The position numbers were made by a program, and so were the translations under genes. Shown piece by piece: positions 26,901 to 34,379 of a stretch of 64,000 nt of DNA (its first letter is position 1; every line of letters begins with the position of its first letter). This DNA comes from Paenibacillus sp. FSL H7-0737 (lineage in GTDB: Bacteria; Bacillota; Bacilli; Paenibacillales; Paenibacillaceae), in assembly GCF_000758545.1 (NCBI RefSeq), contig NZ_CP009279.1:2294001-2358000 (forward strand), in the 5' to 3' direction. The notes under the pieces are model-generated. The model ran no database searches, was not told the DNA's origin, and saw only the letters and a program-made list of their open reading frames with translations.

Positions 26901-27029
26901 ACAGCTTTTGCCAGAAATGAAGATAAAGACATGTGTCTGAGTGCAGGAATGCAGGATTTCATCTCCAAGCCTATCTCCATAAAGGAGCTTGACAGGGTTT
27001 TAAAAGATTGGTCTACTCGGATTCGTTAA
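23940..27029 (+). CDS. Hybrid sensor histidine kinase with multiple PAS domains
   Basis: 1029 residues, with no membrane segment. About five PAS/PAC units (about 1-125, 130-250, 255-380, 385-505, 510-640; PAC ends read ITDRKLAED, DITQRKKYE, DVTERHQME, DIAERA and DITEEKE) precede HisKA with His654 in MSHELRTPMNG, HATPase_c (NLVGNAVKFTETGE, DTGLGIP, GGTGLGLAISK) and a C-terminal receiver with Asp959 (LVFMDIQMPIMDG). The start is GTG 23940, 9 bases after GAGGAG. There is no cognate regulator beside it, so it must pass phosphate on through an unlinked HPt protein or act by its own receiver. It is a cytoplasmic sensor of redox state or small ligand, which is inference. Confidence 0.93.
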   Translation: MSEFLFKQLYLRSSIGVAVVSPKEGTLIQSNPALCHMLGYSEEELLNMHYLDLIYPDDVADDDHYVILNNLLADPGTAIELERRFLCKGGEIIWVAQHIFLILQENSSEPLVLISELTDITDRKLAEDKIQEDQHLYNLITQNTPDMISFGGPDGTLHYVSPSVELLLGYPPDEMIGTKRPEYYHAEDALEMTKHGKLYSDTDVYTRRARHKDGHYLWIESSSQVVRDDQGEIKQILTIGRDITQRKKYEDMLAQAQYLAKMGSWEWDATKTRLTVSREMRNIFGFSLDDSNHSYFDYKRVLSCIDPDDFTRLQKLVHQSLANGTNGEVMVRIKSADGKLKFLDAHWEVTKDEEGRVLQISGIAQDVTERHQMEEQMRDSEQNYRLLSENSMDFISRNTADGDLIYLYASPICQTMFGYTPEEMYETRGIDYIHPEDKEKVVSYLSNCMEGKKLDPVTFRFLCKDGTYIWTETTLRYIYSETFGGRELVCVTRDIAERARHFEEIEKLSNEHALILNSVSEGIFGMNLEGDTMFINPAAITMLGYDPTEWLNSKFHTIHQTWLDNEPFLGIQKTLIPSHFNNRSFDEKEGVFWRQDGSSFLVRYHMTPLFDGEERIGAVVVFRDITEEKEIVRAKESAEEADRAKSEFLAIMSHELRTPMNGIIGMADLLSGTELNEEQSYYTQIITSSGEALLHILNEVLDFSKIEAGMMTLELQMVDLREVIQNVSELFYPKVKEKGLLLTINIAPDLPFVIVTDEARLRQILVNLVGNAVKFTETGEISISASLEASQKSGNIIVKFMVKDTGLGIPVASQGLLFQSFSQLHPSINRKYGGTGLGLAISKKLVELLGGAIGVRSCEEHGSEFFFTVEVSLPKEEWIQKVTLHPSVDTDKSNKPNARASDTGEYGPMSILIAEDHPVNQQLMLAYMKKRGYFPDVASNGEEAVRAVLSKDYDLVFMDIQMPIMDGIEATGIIREKLGLSPIIIAATAFARNEDKDMCLSAGMQDFISKPISIKELDRVLKDWSTRIR

Positions 27030-27044
27030 GGATGAGGAGTGTCA

Positions 27045-27096
27045 TTGACAAAAGGGCGTAAGATTAATATATTTGTAATCGTAATTATTACGAATA
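27045..27096 (+). promoter_or_regulatory. Promoter with Zur box before the NusG-II gene
   Basis: TTGACA (27045-27050), 17-bp spacer, TATATT (27068-27073), then the perfect palindrome TCGTAATTATTACGA (27079-27093) with TAA/ATA flanks. This matches the B. subtilis Zur consensus (ATCGTAATNATTACGAT). Its place just after the -10 box fits repression of the start site. The spacing from the box to the gene at 27122 is 28 bases. Confidence 0.8.
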
Positions 27097-27121
27097 TATT
27101 GTCAATGAAAGGACCCATACC

Positions 27122-27526
27122 TTGTTAAAGATGAAGCGTGGTGATTTTGTAATCATTTTTTTAGCTCTATTCGCAGCGGGTTTGATTTACGGAATCAAGT
27201 GGTGGGATACCCATAATGAACAGTATCAACAAGGCGATTTGAAAGCTGTAATTACGGTTGATGGTAAGGAATACAAGACCGTTTCTTTGACTAAAGAAGA
27301 GCAAATTATAGATATTCAATCGAAGTTTGGTCACAATACCTTAAAGGTATTTGATTACGGGATCCAAATGACATATTCTGACGCACCTTTGCGAATCGCT
27401 TTGGAAATGGGTTTTATTTCTAGGCCAAAGCAGCAAATCATCTGTATACCCGCCCGTATTATGGTTGAAGTATTTAACCCTAACGGATCTGTGGATGATG
27501 AGGATGAGCTGGACGCAATTATTTAG
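27122..27526 (+). CDS. NusG-domain-II membrane-anchored protein, Zur-box controlled
   Basis: 134 residues from TTG 27122 (AAAGGA 8 bases upstream); ATG 27131 has no ribosome site. One membrane helix (about 9-26) is followed by a NusG_II-type beta domain: AVITVDGKEYKTVSLTKEE, then HNTLKVFDYGIQ and RPKQQIICIPARIMVEV. Such proteins usually lie beside electron-transport or ApbE/Gx genes and their role is unknown. Here the promoter carries a Zur box, suggesting expression in zinc shortage. The tail overlaps the convergent YcgQ-like gene by 8 bases. Confidence 0.85.
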   Translation: MLKMKRGDFVIIFLALFAAGLIYGIKWWDTHNEQYQQGDLKAVITVDGKEYKTVSLTKEEQIIDIQSKFGHNTLKVFDYGIQMTYSDAPLRIALEMGFISRPKQQIICIPARIMVEVFNPNGSVDDEDELDAII

Positions 27527-28394
27527 TAGGGTTGGCCGTATTCGTCAAAGCTTTCCATGCGGTTATGGAGTCAGCACTCGTGTAAATGTAGGGTGTTGTT
27601 GGTTGCGCGATAGGTGTAATTGCTTCTGCGCGTATTTGCATCATTTCTCGGCCTTTGTATTGCACAATTTGAAGCTTGCCCCGAACCTCTATCCAGGTAT
27701 CAGTGGGCAAGCTTTTTAATTTGCCGGAATCAACCAACATCCCAAACGGAGTAGCATCGGCGGTACAGCACTGAACCAGAAATCTGCCAATGGCAAAAAC
27801 ATTCTCTGGCGTTTCACTGTCATCGCGGTATAGAAAACCGGAAACGGAAATTTCTTTGCCTTCAAATTGTTGTTTATACATGTCAATAGCGCCTAGTGTT
27901 TCAGAAAAAATATCAGAATACACAGGGATAGTAGGCTGCCCATATAAGATCTTAGCTAGCTCGGTGAGCTCCTCATGATAAGGATCAATCGATTCGAATC
28001 TAACAGCGTTGGTAGTCTCTGATGGTAAAGAGGAGAACGAAATCCCCTTTTTACTAGCGGCCATACTTCCCAAGGCACGATCAGGAAGTGCAAATCCAAG
28101 CAGCAGTGGAAACAGGAATAATCCATAAAGCGCTGTACTTTTAAATATGGAATGTGGGAGGCGATGCTCGCAGTCACATAGCACATTTCCCTTACCAAAT
28201 AAGGCTTGAATGGCCAAGCTGAGCGCCATTAGTGTCAGAGGAATCGGACATAACTGAACCCAGCGTGCTAGCTTAGGCGCTACATAATAATGCAAAGCGT
28301 CCTGCTGCACTAAATGCCCAATATAGAGAGCAAAGGCGAGCAGAATGACCGCCCTTAACAAATAGTGAAATCGGATGCTTCGAGAGTCATTCAT
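27519..28394 (-). CDS. TIGR03943-family permease subunit (B. subtilis YcgQ-like)
   Basis: 291 residues. Four membrane helices in the first about 125 residues, with two Cys near CDCEHRLPHS, then an extracytoplasmic domain with FEGKEISVSGFLYR, IGRFLVQCCTADATPFGM and WIEVRGKLQIVQY, the TIGR03943 signature. The family always pairs with a YcgR-type permease, as here (49 bases upstream). Comparative work links the pair to Zur-controlled zinc handling; the transport activity is not proven. AGGAGG precedes the ATG. Confidence 0.9.
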   Translation of the reverse strand: MNDSRSIRFHYLLRAVILLAFALYIGHLVQQDALHYYVAPKLARWVQLCPIPLTLMALSLAIQALFGKGNVLCDCEHRLPHSIFKSTALYGLFLFPLLLGFALPDRALGSMAASKKGISFSSLPSETTNAVRFESIDPYHEELTELAKILYGQPTIPVYSDIFSETLGAIDMYKQQFEGKEISVSGFLYRDDSETPENVFAIGRFLVQCCTADATPFGMLVDSGKLKSLPTDTWIEVRGKLQIVQYKGREMMQIRAEAITPIAQPTTPYIYTSADSITAWKALTNTANPTK

Positions 28395-28442
28395 GCGCTT
28401 CCTCCTAACAATGGGGTAAGCATCTGCTTGCCACCTCTATGA

Positions 28443-29453
28443 TTACAGCCATAAGGACATGAGTACGGCTCCGATAAATACGCTCGAAAAGATAAGAAAG
28501 AACAAATAAAGAGCGAATTTGGTCTTAAACAGCGAGAGTAACATCAATGAATTTTTGAAATCTAACATCGGCCCAAATACCATAAAAGCGAGCAGTGCTC
28601 CTGCTGGAAAAGAATGTACAAAGGTGGAAGCTACAAAGGCATCTGAGGTGGAACAGAGCGAAAGCACAAATGCCAGGCCCATCATGAAAAAATAAGACCC
28701 GAGCGGCTTATCTCCGATCGCAGCCAAACTGTCCTGAACCATAAACGTCTGAATGCCAGCGGTCAATAGGCAGCCAATGATTAAGTATTTTCCCATCTCA
28801 AAAAATTCATCCGAGGTATGCACGAAGACGGCGGCTAACTTTCCTCCACGAGAATTATTATGATGAGTGTTATCGGTTTCCCACTGAACGCTAAGGCGTA
28901 TCGGGGACTTTTTCACCGTTGCATAGATAATCAAGCCTATAATACAGGCGACTGCAAAAGCTAGACCCATCCGGGCATAGGCCAGTTCTGAGTGGTTGCG
29001 AAATGCCGTCAGTGTTGCTCCATAGACGACTGGATTTAGGATGGGCCCGGATAAAATAAACACGATCGCCACGTAGACAGGCATCCCCTTATGGATTAGT
29101 CGGCGGACGAGAGGGATCATTCCACATTCGCATACTGGAAAAATAATTCCGAGCAGGCAAGCGAATAAAATGGCCGGAAGCGCCTGCCGTGGAATCCAGC
29201 GGGAGATCATTTCATCTGGGATAAAGACCCGAAGCAGCGAGGATAATAAAGCTCCTGCTAACACAAACGGCAAGGCTTCTAGCAAAATCCCGATAAAGCC
29301 GGTTTTGAACGTGTCGATGTACGCGTTGTCTAGTAGCTCCAGGTGATTTGGCACCCATATAAAACCAATGATAATCAGGAATGAGATCGGCAGAAGCAGC
29401 GGCAGTAGTTTTAAAGGGGAAAGGGTAGTCAAGGTTCGAATAAGGTGGACCAC
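28443..29453 (-). CDS. YcgR-like permease (DUF318/ArsP-type), partner of the YcgQ-like protein
   Basis: 336 residues with about eight membrane helices. LLEALPFVLAGALLSSLLRVF and FPVCECGMIPLVRRLIHKG are the ArsP/DUF318 signature with paired cysteines, and SGPILNPVVYGAT and CSTSDAFVASTF belong to the transport core. The start at 29453 (GTG) overlaps the end of the upstream CobW gene by 25 bases, so the true start may lie slightly inside. It is part of a three-gene minus-strand unit CobW, YcgR, YcgQ. Together they are a candidate zinc-related uptake or efflux set, which is inference. Confidence 0.85.
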   Translation of the reverse strand: MVHLIRTLTTLSPLKLLPLLLPISFLIIIGFIWVPNHLELLDNAYIDTFKTGFIGILLEALPFVLAGALLSSLLRVFIPDEMISRWIPRQALPAILFACLLGIIFPVCECGMIPLVRRLIHKGMPVYVAIVFILSGPILNPVVYGATLTAFRNHSELAYARMGLAFAVACIIGLIIYATVKKSPIRLSVQWETDNTHHNNSRGGKLAAVFVHTSDEFFEMGKYLIIGCLLTAGIQTFMVQDSLAAIGDKPLGSYFFMMGLAFVLSLCSTSDAFVASTFVHSFPAGALLAFMVFGPMLDFKNSLMLLSLFKTKFALYLFFLIFSSVFIGAVLMSLWL

Positions 29454-30457
29454 CGATCTGCCAGCAGTTCCTCATCTAAATTTATCCCGATGAATACCAC
29501 ATAAGGCATTCCAGGGTAACGTGATGCCTCCCAGCTTGTACGCATTCCGGCATATTGGACAAGTTGAACCGGTTCCTGTTCGGACAAAAGGATATGGCCT
29601 TTGGCACGGAGCAGGTTGTCACCCCATTCTTGAAAGAAAGCCTCTAGCCGTTCTTTGGAAGGCATTATAGTCCCTGCTTGCGGAATGGTTAACGTGATGG
29701 CGGTCACTTGGGAAAAAGAAGCGTGGGGCTCTTCTTGCCGTTCTTTTACTGCTGTAGCTCCCTGTTCTGAATTCATTTGTTTAAGAGTTGCGCCTTTAAA
29801 GGTTTGAGGTGCTCGTTGTGGCGCGGGAGCGATGATTTTACGTGGGGTGATTCCTGATAATATCGGTGAAAGGTTGATTTCGCTGTAATGGGTATATACG
29901 ATTTCAGCCTCTGTATTTTGTTTTCGGACACCTTTTTCAATTCGCCATAAGGTTTCAGGCTCTACAAGATCGCTCTTATTAACGACAATGAGATCAGCGG
30001 TGGACAGCTGCTTGCGAAGCGTACGAACCAGCTGTTTGTCAGAGGAGAGTCTGCTGTTATATTCCAAGGCGTTTTCTGCATCCAATAAGGTGATCGTAAA
30101 ATGCAATTCGACCCTTTCTTGAAGAGCGGATTCTTGTAATGTTTTGGCGATTTCTTCCGGATTCGCGACGCCAGTAAGCTCGATATAAATAGCATCGGGG
30201 CGTCCTCTTAGCAGTACCAGTAGGCTGTCTGCCAAATCCTCTTTACGGCTACAGCATACACATCCGTCCAGTAGCTTAGTCACGGTTGCACCCGTATGCT
30301 CCTGCAGAATATACCCATCTACATCTCTCTTTCCCAGCTCATTCATAACTACGCCAGGGTTCAGACCCCTTACCTTGCTCTCTTTCAGCAGGGACAACAG
30401 CAGAGTTGTCTTCCCGCTCCCCAGAAACCCGCTCAAAATAATTACTGGTATCTTCAT
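29429..30457 (-). CDS. CobW/COG0523-family GTPase (first copy)
   Basis: 342 residues from ATG 30457 with GGAGTGGAG upstream. Walker A GFLGSGKTT (about 9-17), the metal-binding CVCC motif (LLDGCVCCSRKEDL, about 60-73), G3/G4 ELTGVANPE and VNKSDLVE, and the CobW C-terminal domain. Family members (YciC, ZigA, YeiR, ZNG1) are metal-insertion chaperones acting when zinc is scarce. The middle has a low-complexity linker (about 215-250). It heads a minus-strand unit with the YcgR/YcgQ permease pair and lies beside the Zur-controlled L33/YciC genes, but no Zur box was found on its own 5' side nearer than the shared one at 30621. Confidence 0.88.
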   Translation of the reverse strand: MKIPVIILSGFLGSGKTTLLLSLLKESKVRGLNPGVVMNELGKRDVDGYILQEHTGATVTKLLDGCVCCSRKEDLADSLLVLLRGRPDAIYIELTGVANPEEIAKTLQESALQERVELHFTITLLDAENALEYNSRLSSDKQLVRTLRKQLSTADLIVVNKSDLVEPETLWRIEKGVRKQNTEAEIVYTHYSEINLSPILSGITPRKIIAPAPQRAPQTFKGATLKQMNSEQGATAVKERQEEPHASFSQVTAITLTIPQAGTIMPSKERLEAFFQEWGDNLLRAKGHILLSEQEPVQLVQYAGMRTSWEASRYPGMPYVVFIGINLDEELLADRWSTLFEP

Positions 30458-30583
30458 GATCTCCACTCCTGCCTGATTCTCTTGGAAATACAAGAATCAT
30501 ATTTTTATATTTCCATCTATACGTGATTTGTTCGCAAGAAAGACCACAAAATTAAGAGAGTTGGGATTTTTACAAGATCATAG

Positions 30584-30640
30584 TTGACAGATTGTGAATA
30601 AAACGTGTACGATATGTTAATCGTAATTATTACGATTTAA
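30584..30640 (+). promoter_or_regulatory. Promoter with Zur box before rpmG-yciC
   Basis: TTGACA (30584-30589), 18-bp spacer, TACGAT (30608-30613). The palindrome TTAATCGTAATTATTACGAT (from 30617) carries the core TCGTAATTATTACGA at 30621-30635, identical to the core at 27079. The extended arms TTAA...TTAA are also symmetric. It lies over the start site, 17 bases before the L33 ATG. It could also serve the divergent CobW operon, though no clear minus-strand promoter was seen. Confidence 0.88.
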
Positions 30641-30656
30641 AAAAGGAGATGGAACA

Positions 30657-30806
30657 ATGAGAGTAATCATTACTTTGGCATGCACGGAGACAGGAGATCG
30701 TAACTATACAACTACCAAGAATAAGCGAAATCACCCAGAACGTATGGAAATGAAGAAATATTGTCCACGTCTGAAAAGAGTTACATTACACCGCGAAACC
30801 CGGTAA
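30657..30806 (+). CDS. rpmG: Ribosomal protein L33, cysteine-depleted (zinc-sparing) paralogue
   Basis: 49 residues: [20 protein letters not shown], then [21 protein letters not shown]. The zinc-binding form has CTEC...CPRC; here the second Cys of each pair is Thr or Leu, leaving only Cys9 and Cys36, so zinc cannot be held in the normal tetrahedral site. Such C-minus paralogues replace the zinc-containing L33 when zinc is short, freeing zinc. AAAGGAGATGG precedes the ATG and the promoter has a Zur box. The next gene, yciC-like, starts 50 bases on. Confidence 0.95.
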   Translation: MRVIITLACTETGDRNYTTTKNKRNHPERMEMKKYCPRLKRVTLHRETR

Positions 30807-30856
30807 GAGCTATAAATGCCAAACATAAATGCTAATCAATGATAGGAGTGATCGGA

Positions 30857-32068
30857 ATGAAAAAAATCCCCGTTACGGTGCTAAGTGGCTACTTGGGCTC
30901 TGGAAAAACAACACTGCTAAATCATGTCTTGCACAACCGTGAAGGCTTGAAGGTTGCTGTTATCGTTAACGATATGAGTGAAGTGAATGTGGACGCCAAC
31001 CTGGTGAAGTCAGGTAATGTGCTTTCTAGAACGGAAGAGAAATTAGTGGAAATGTCTAACGGATGTATCTGCTGTACACTCCGCGACGATTTGATTGTCG
31101 AAGTACAAAAGCTGGCAGCTGAAGGCCGTTTTGATTATATCCTCATTGAATCATCTGGCATTAGCGAGCCTGTTCCGGTGGCACAGACTTTTACTTATGC
31201 GAACCCAGAACTGGATATTGATTTGACTTCACTCGCTCAATTGGACACGATGGTGACCGTTGTGGATGCTGGCCGATTCTGGTATGACTTCTCTTCTGGT
31301 GATAGTCTGATCGATCGTAATCAAACGGCTGGTGAAGACGATTATCGCGATATTGTGGATTTGCTCATTGATCAGATCGAGACTTGTGATGTGTTATTGC
31401 TTAATAAGTGTGATCTGCTAGAAGAAGAAGAGCTTAACAAGCTTGAAGCTGTGCTTCGCAAACTTCAGCCGACAGCCAAGCTGATCCGTACGGTTAACGG
31501 AGTGGTAGATCCGAAGGAGATTCTTAATACTGGATTGTTTGATTTTGAAAAAACAAGCTTGTCCTCCGGTTGGATTACGGAGCTTAACAAGGAGACACAT
31601 ACGCCTGAGACGGAGGAATACGGAATATCTTCTTTTGTCTATCGCAGGAGAACACCCTTTCATCCGGAAAGGTTAAGCTTTTTCTTTAGTCATTGGCCGG
31701 AGGAAGTTGTCAGAGCGAAAGGGATTGTATGGGTTGCCGCAGAGGGTGATCTTGCAGCAAGTATCAGCCAGGCTGGACCCTCGATTCAGTTCGGACCTGC
31801 CGGCTACTGGCTAGCTACAATGCCTGAGGATCAGCAGCAGGAGGTATTGGAAAGCGAACCTGAAATGAAAGCCAAGTGGGACGAGCAGTGGGGCGATCGA
31901 ATGAATGAAATCGTGTTTATCGGTGTTAGTATGGACTCAGCACAAATCGAAGCGAGATTGGATCGATGTTTGTTGACGAAAGATGAGTTGAAGCAGGATT
32001 GGACAACGTTTAATAATCCACTTCCGTGGCCTGTTGAAGAACTCCTTGCGGCAGTGGCTGAGGAATAG
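30857..32068 (+). CDS. yciC: CobW/COG0523-family GTPase YciC type (second copy)
   Basis: 403 residues from ATG 30857 (AGGAGTG upstream), close to the 397 of B. subtilis YciC. Walker A GYLGSGKTT, metal motif NGCICCTLRDDL, switch region ESSGISEPVPVA, LNKCDL, and the CobW C-terminal domain with PFHPERLSFFFSHWP. YciC is a Zur-regulated zinc metallochaperone of the cytoplasm. It is transcribed behind L33 from the Zur-box promoter, which fits. It differs clearly from the copy at 29429 and is longer in the C-terminal part. Confidence 0.93.
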   Translation: MKKIPVTVLSGYLGSGKTTLLNHVLHNREGLKVAVIVNDMSEVNVDANLVKSGNVLSRTEEKLVEMSNGCICCTLRDDLIVEVQKLAAEGRFDYILIESSGISEPVPVAQTFTYANPELDIDLTSLAQLDTMVTVVDAGRFWYDFSSGDSLIDRNQTAGEDDYRDIVDLLIDQIETCDVLLLNKCDLLEEEELNKLEAVLRKLQPTAKLIRTVNGVVDPKEILNTGLFDFEKTSLSSGWITELNKETHTPETEEYGISSFVYRRRTPFHPERLSFFFSHWPEEVVRAKGIVWVAAEGDLAASISQAGPSIQFGPAGYWLATMPEDQQQEVLESEPEMKAKWDEQWGDRMNEIVFIGVSMDSAQIEARLDRCLLTKDELKQDWTTFNNPLPWPVEELLAAVAEE

Positions 32069-32079
32069 AAATTCAGATG

Positions 32080-32117
32080 AAAATCCGGAATCCAGGAGGT
32101 TGAGGTTCCGGATTTTT
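32080..32117 (+). terminator. Terminator after yciC
   Basis: AAATCCGGAA (32081-32090) pairs with TTCCGGATTT (32106-32115), followed by TT. It ends the Zur-regulated L33/YciC operon. Confidence 0.85.
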
Positions 32118-32188
32118 GCTGTGCAATTATAGTGACTATGAACTATCATAGAAGGAATATATTTCAATTAAAAATAGAGGTGATGCCC

Positions 32189-32614
32189 ATGAGTTATACA
32201 AACACTTTCATACGTGTAGCAGAGGATTGTCCTGAGGAAACGGGAATCCCGCCGATGTCTTGCCGTACACTCCCGCCTGCGCATGTGATTCAATATGAGC
32301 TGCTTATTAATGAGCCTTACAAATACAATCATGAAGAGCTTCTGTTTGAGGTTCATGTACGCCATAAACAAATTCCGCTAGAAGATCGTGTGACCCGTAG
32401 GGAAGAAATATGGAAGGAGCTATTCTCTAGAAACCATCCATGCCTGCGAGCCTCTCTACTTCCGAAGCGATTCGGCTGGGGTGTCCATTACAACAATGAG
32501 GGCAAAATAGCCATTTATGGCAAGGAGTCTCCCGAATACGACTATTTTACTTCTTGTGCTGATGAAGCAGTGAAGCTGCTGCCAGCGATGCGTAATAAGC
32601 GGGAACATGGCTAA
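32189..32614 (+). CDS. DUF6157-family protein
   Basis: 141 residues from ATG 32189, which follows GAGGTG; the frame extends 19 codons further up without a ribosome site. FIRVAEDCPE, PPMSCRTLPPAHVIQYELL, LPKRFGWGVHYNNEGKIAIY and ESPEYDYF form the DUF6157 signature. A soluble protein of unknown function, common in Bacilli. The GNAT gene starts 15 bases after it with its own GGAGG, so they are probably one operon. Confidence 0.85.
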   Translation: MSYTNTFIRVAEDCPEETGIPPMSCRTLPPAHVIQYELLINEPYKYNHEELLFEVHVRHKQIPLEDRVTRREEIWKELFSRNHPCLRASLLPKRFGWGVHYNNEGKIAIYGKESPEYDYFTSCADEAVKLLPAMRNKREHG

Positions 32615-32629
32615 TAAGGAGGAGATAAC

Positions 32630-33370
32630 TTGTATAAAGCAATTGAAGAAATCACACTTAATACTTGGCCAGCGGAGCAGAGTGTTCTCCTGAATGGCTG
32701 GGTTCTGCGCACAGCAGCTGGATATACGAAAAGAGCTAATTCGGTCAATCCGTTATACGGAGAAAAAAGCTCTCTTGCGGATCTTACAAACCAAATTAAG
32801 CTTGCTGAGCAGTACTATAAGGATGCTGGATTAAAGCCAGTATTTAAAATAACGCCGTATATCCAGCCTGCGAACCTGGATGAGGCGCTAGCGGAGCGTG
32901 GTTACACAGTTGTCGAGCCATCATCTGTTAGGCTATTAGAACTGGAGGGATTAGCTACTCCTGAGCTTCGATATGAGATACAAGTTCAGGAGAGCTTAAC
33001 TGAAGAGTGGTTAAATGCATTTACAAAGCTCTCTGCGCTCTCAAAAGACAATCGGAGCACCTTAACTAGAATGTTATCCGCTTGTCATTTGCAGCAGGGC
33101 TATATTCTGTTGATTAACAATGGCGTTCCTACCGCTTGTGGTCTGGGTGTTATTCAGAACGGCTACATAGGTCTCTTTGATATTATCACTGCTTCCGATC
33201 AGCGTAGACAAGGTATGGCGGAACAACTGCTGCTTGCATTACTACACTGGGGCAAGACGCAGGGTGCAACAACTGCTTTTTTGCAGGTTGTACAAGCTAA
33301 TACTGGAGCTTCGGCTTTGTACGACAAGCTCGGATTTAAGGAGATATATCAATATTGGTATAGAGTGTAG
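32630..33370 (+). CDS. GNAT-family N-acetyltransferase
   Basis: 246 residues from TTG 32630 after AAGGAGG. It has two parts: an N-terminal region like a degenerate GNAT fold (TAAGYTKRANSVNPLYG) and the catalytic GNAT domain with the acetyl-CoA loop ASDQRRQGMAEQLL near residue 187 and FLQVVQANTGASALYDKLGF. The PxxGYTKRxNS start is common in amino-acid or small-molecule acetyltransferases of Firmicutes. The substrate is unknown. Co-transcribed with the DUF6157 gene. Confidence 0.85.
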   Translation: MYKAIEEITLNTWPAEQSVLLNGWVLRTAAGYTKRANSVNPLYGEKSSLADLTNQIKLAEQYYKDAGLKPVFKITPYIQPANLDEALAERGYTVVEPSSVRLLELEGLATPELRYEIQVQESLTEEWLNAFTKLSALSKDNRSTLTRMLSACHLQQGYILLINNGVPTACGLGVIQNGYIGLFDIITASDQRRQGMAEQLLLALLHWGKTQGATTAFLQVVQANTGASALYDKLGFKEIYQYWYRV

Positions 33371-33428
33371 TCTTGAATGATGCGGGGGCGCATTGGCTAT
33401 TTTAGCAAAATGGGACCCCGCAAGGAAA

Positions 33429-34232
33429 TCACACGAACTTCCCTTGACCCGGCAACGCCATTTCCTTGAAATTCTTGCATAAATGAGCAAGCTGAGTAGA
33501 TAATTTTTCACCCTCCATAGGCACCCCATGTCCAGAGAGAACGATATGAGGATCTAGCAACGCAAGTGTGCGGACCGACTTTTCCGCGTCTTCCCAGTCC
33601 GTCGTGAAATAAGAGGGTGGGCCGTGCACCACCTGATGCTGGGTAGCTACTGCGAATACGGACTCTTGTTTGACTGTAAGAAAGGTGTCACCAGCAATCA
33701 GTACCTTATCTTCTGGTCTGAATAGTGAAATATGTCCAGGACTATGTCCAGGTGTATGGATCCATTTCCAGCCCTTTGCTCCGGGGACGGTTCTGTCTTC
33801 GGGTAATGGATGTATGGCTGATCCAAGGTCGATACCATGATGTGAAAATAATGAGGACACCATACTCATCAGACCGCCGCCTACGGCCGGATCGGCTGGA
33901 GGATAATCCGCTTTACCTGTTAGATAAGGAAGCTCTAGTGGGTGAGCATACACGGGTACATTCCATTCCTCAATAAGCTTTTTCACACCCCCGATATGGT
34001 CGAAATGCCCATGAGTCAGGATAATTGCCACCGGAGGCTTCTCATACTTCTCCTTAGCATAATCTATAATTCTGTTTGTGTAAGAGCTAAGTCCCGTATC
34101 TACAATGATCCAGTCCGAATTGGGCTGGCCGATGAATGCGCAATTTACGAACATGGTTCGTAGTCCGATGACACCGGGGGCCACGTCCCAAGTATCGGTG
34201 TAGCCTTCAGATAGTATTCCGTCAAGTCTCAT
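33429..34232 (-). CDS. Metallo-beta-lactamase-fold hydrolase
   Basis: 267 residues from ATG 34232, preceded by AGGAGG. The metal ligands are in LTHGHFDHIGG (about residues 73-83), HTPGHSPGH, IAGDTF and LSGHGVPM. It is of the glyoxalase II/lactonase-like subgroup. It probably uses two zinc or iron ions and hydrolyses a thioester or lactone; the substrate cannot be told. It converges with the GNAT gene at a weak GC-rich hairpin (33383-33421). Confidence 0.88.
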   Translation of the reverse strand: MRLDGILSEGYTDTWDVAPGVIGLRTMFVNCAFIGQPNSDWIIVDTGLSSYTNRIIDYAKEKYEKPPVAIILTHGHFDHIGGVKKLIEEWNVPVYAHPLELPYLTGKADYPPADPAVGGGLMSMVSSLFSHHGIDLGSAIHPLPEDRTVPGAKGWKWIHTPGHSPGHISLFRPEDKVLIAGDTFLTVKQESVFAVATQHQVVHGPPSYFTTDWEDAEKSVRTLALLDPHIVLSGHGVPMEGEKLSTQLAHLCKNFKEMALPGQGKFV

Positions 34233-34312
34233 CTTACGCCTCCTGTTCCGTTCTTTAGTACTGAACAATGTACCTAAACAGTAGTATGACCCTTTTTTAA
34301 GAAAAAAATATG

Positions 34313-34349
34313 GCAAAAAACCCTTCTCCTAATTAAGGAAGAAGGGCTG
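34313..34349 (-). terminator. Terminator of the tandem-HTH gene
   Basis: On the minus strand CCCTTCTTCC, loop TTAATTA, GGAGAAGGG, then TTTTTT. It lies 30 bases after the stop of the 34380 gene. Confidence 0.8.
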
Positions 34350-34379
34350 GCCTTGAACTTATTAAGCGATAGGATCACA

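Noticed and set aside
33383-33421. A GC-rich hairpin between the convergent GNAT and metallo-beta-lactamase genes
   Set aside because: TGCGGGG/CCCCGCA pair, but with a long loop and no clear T-tract, so the terminator role is too weak to list.
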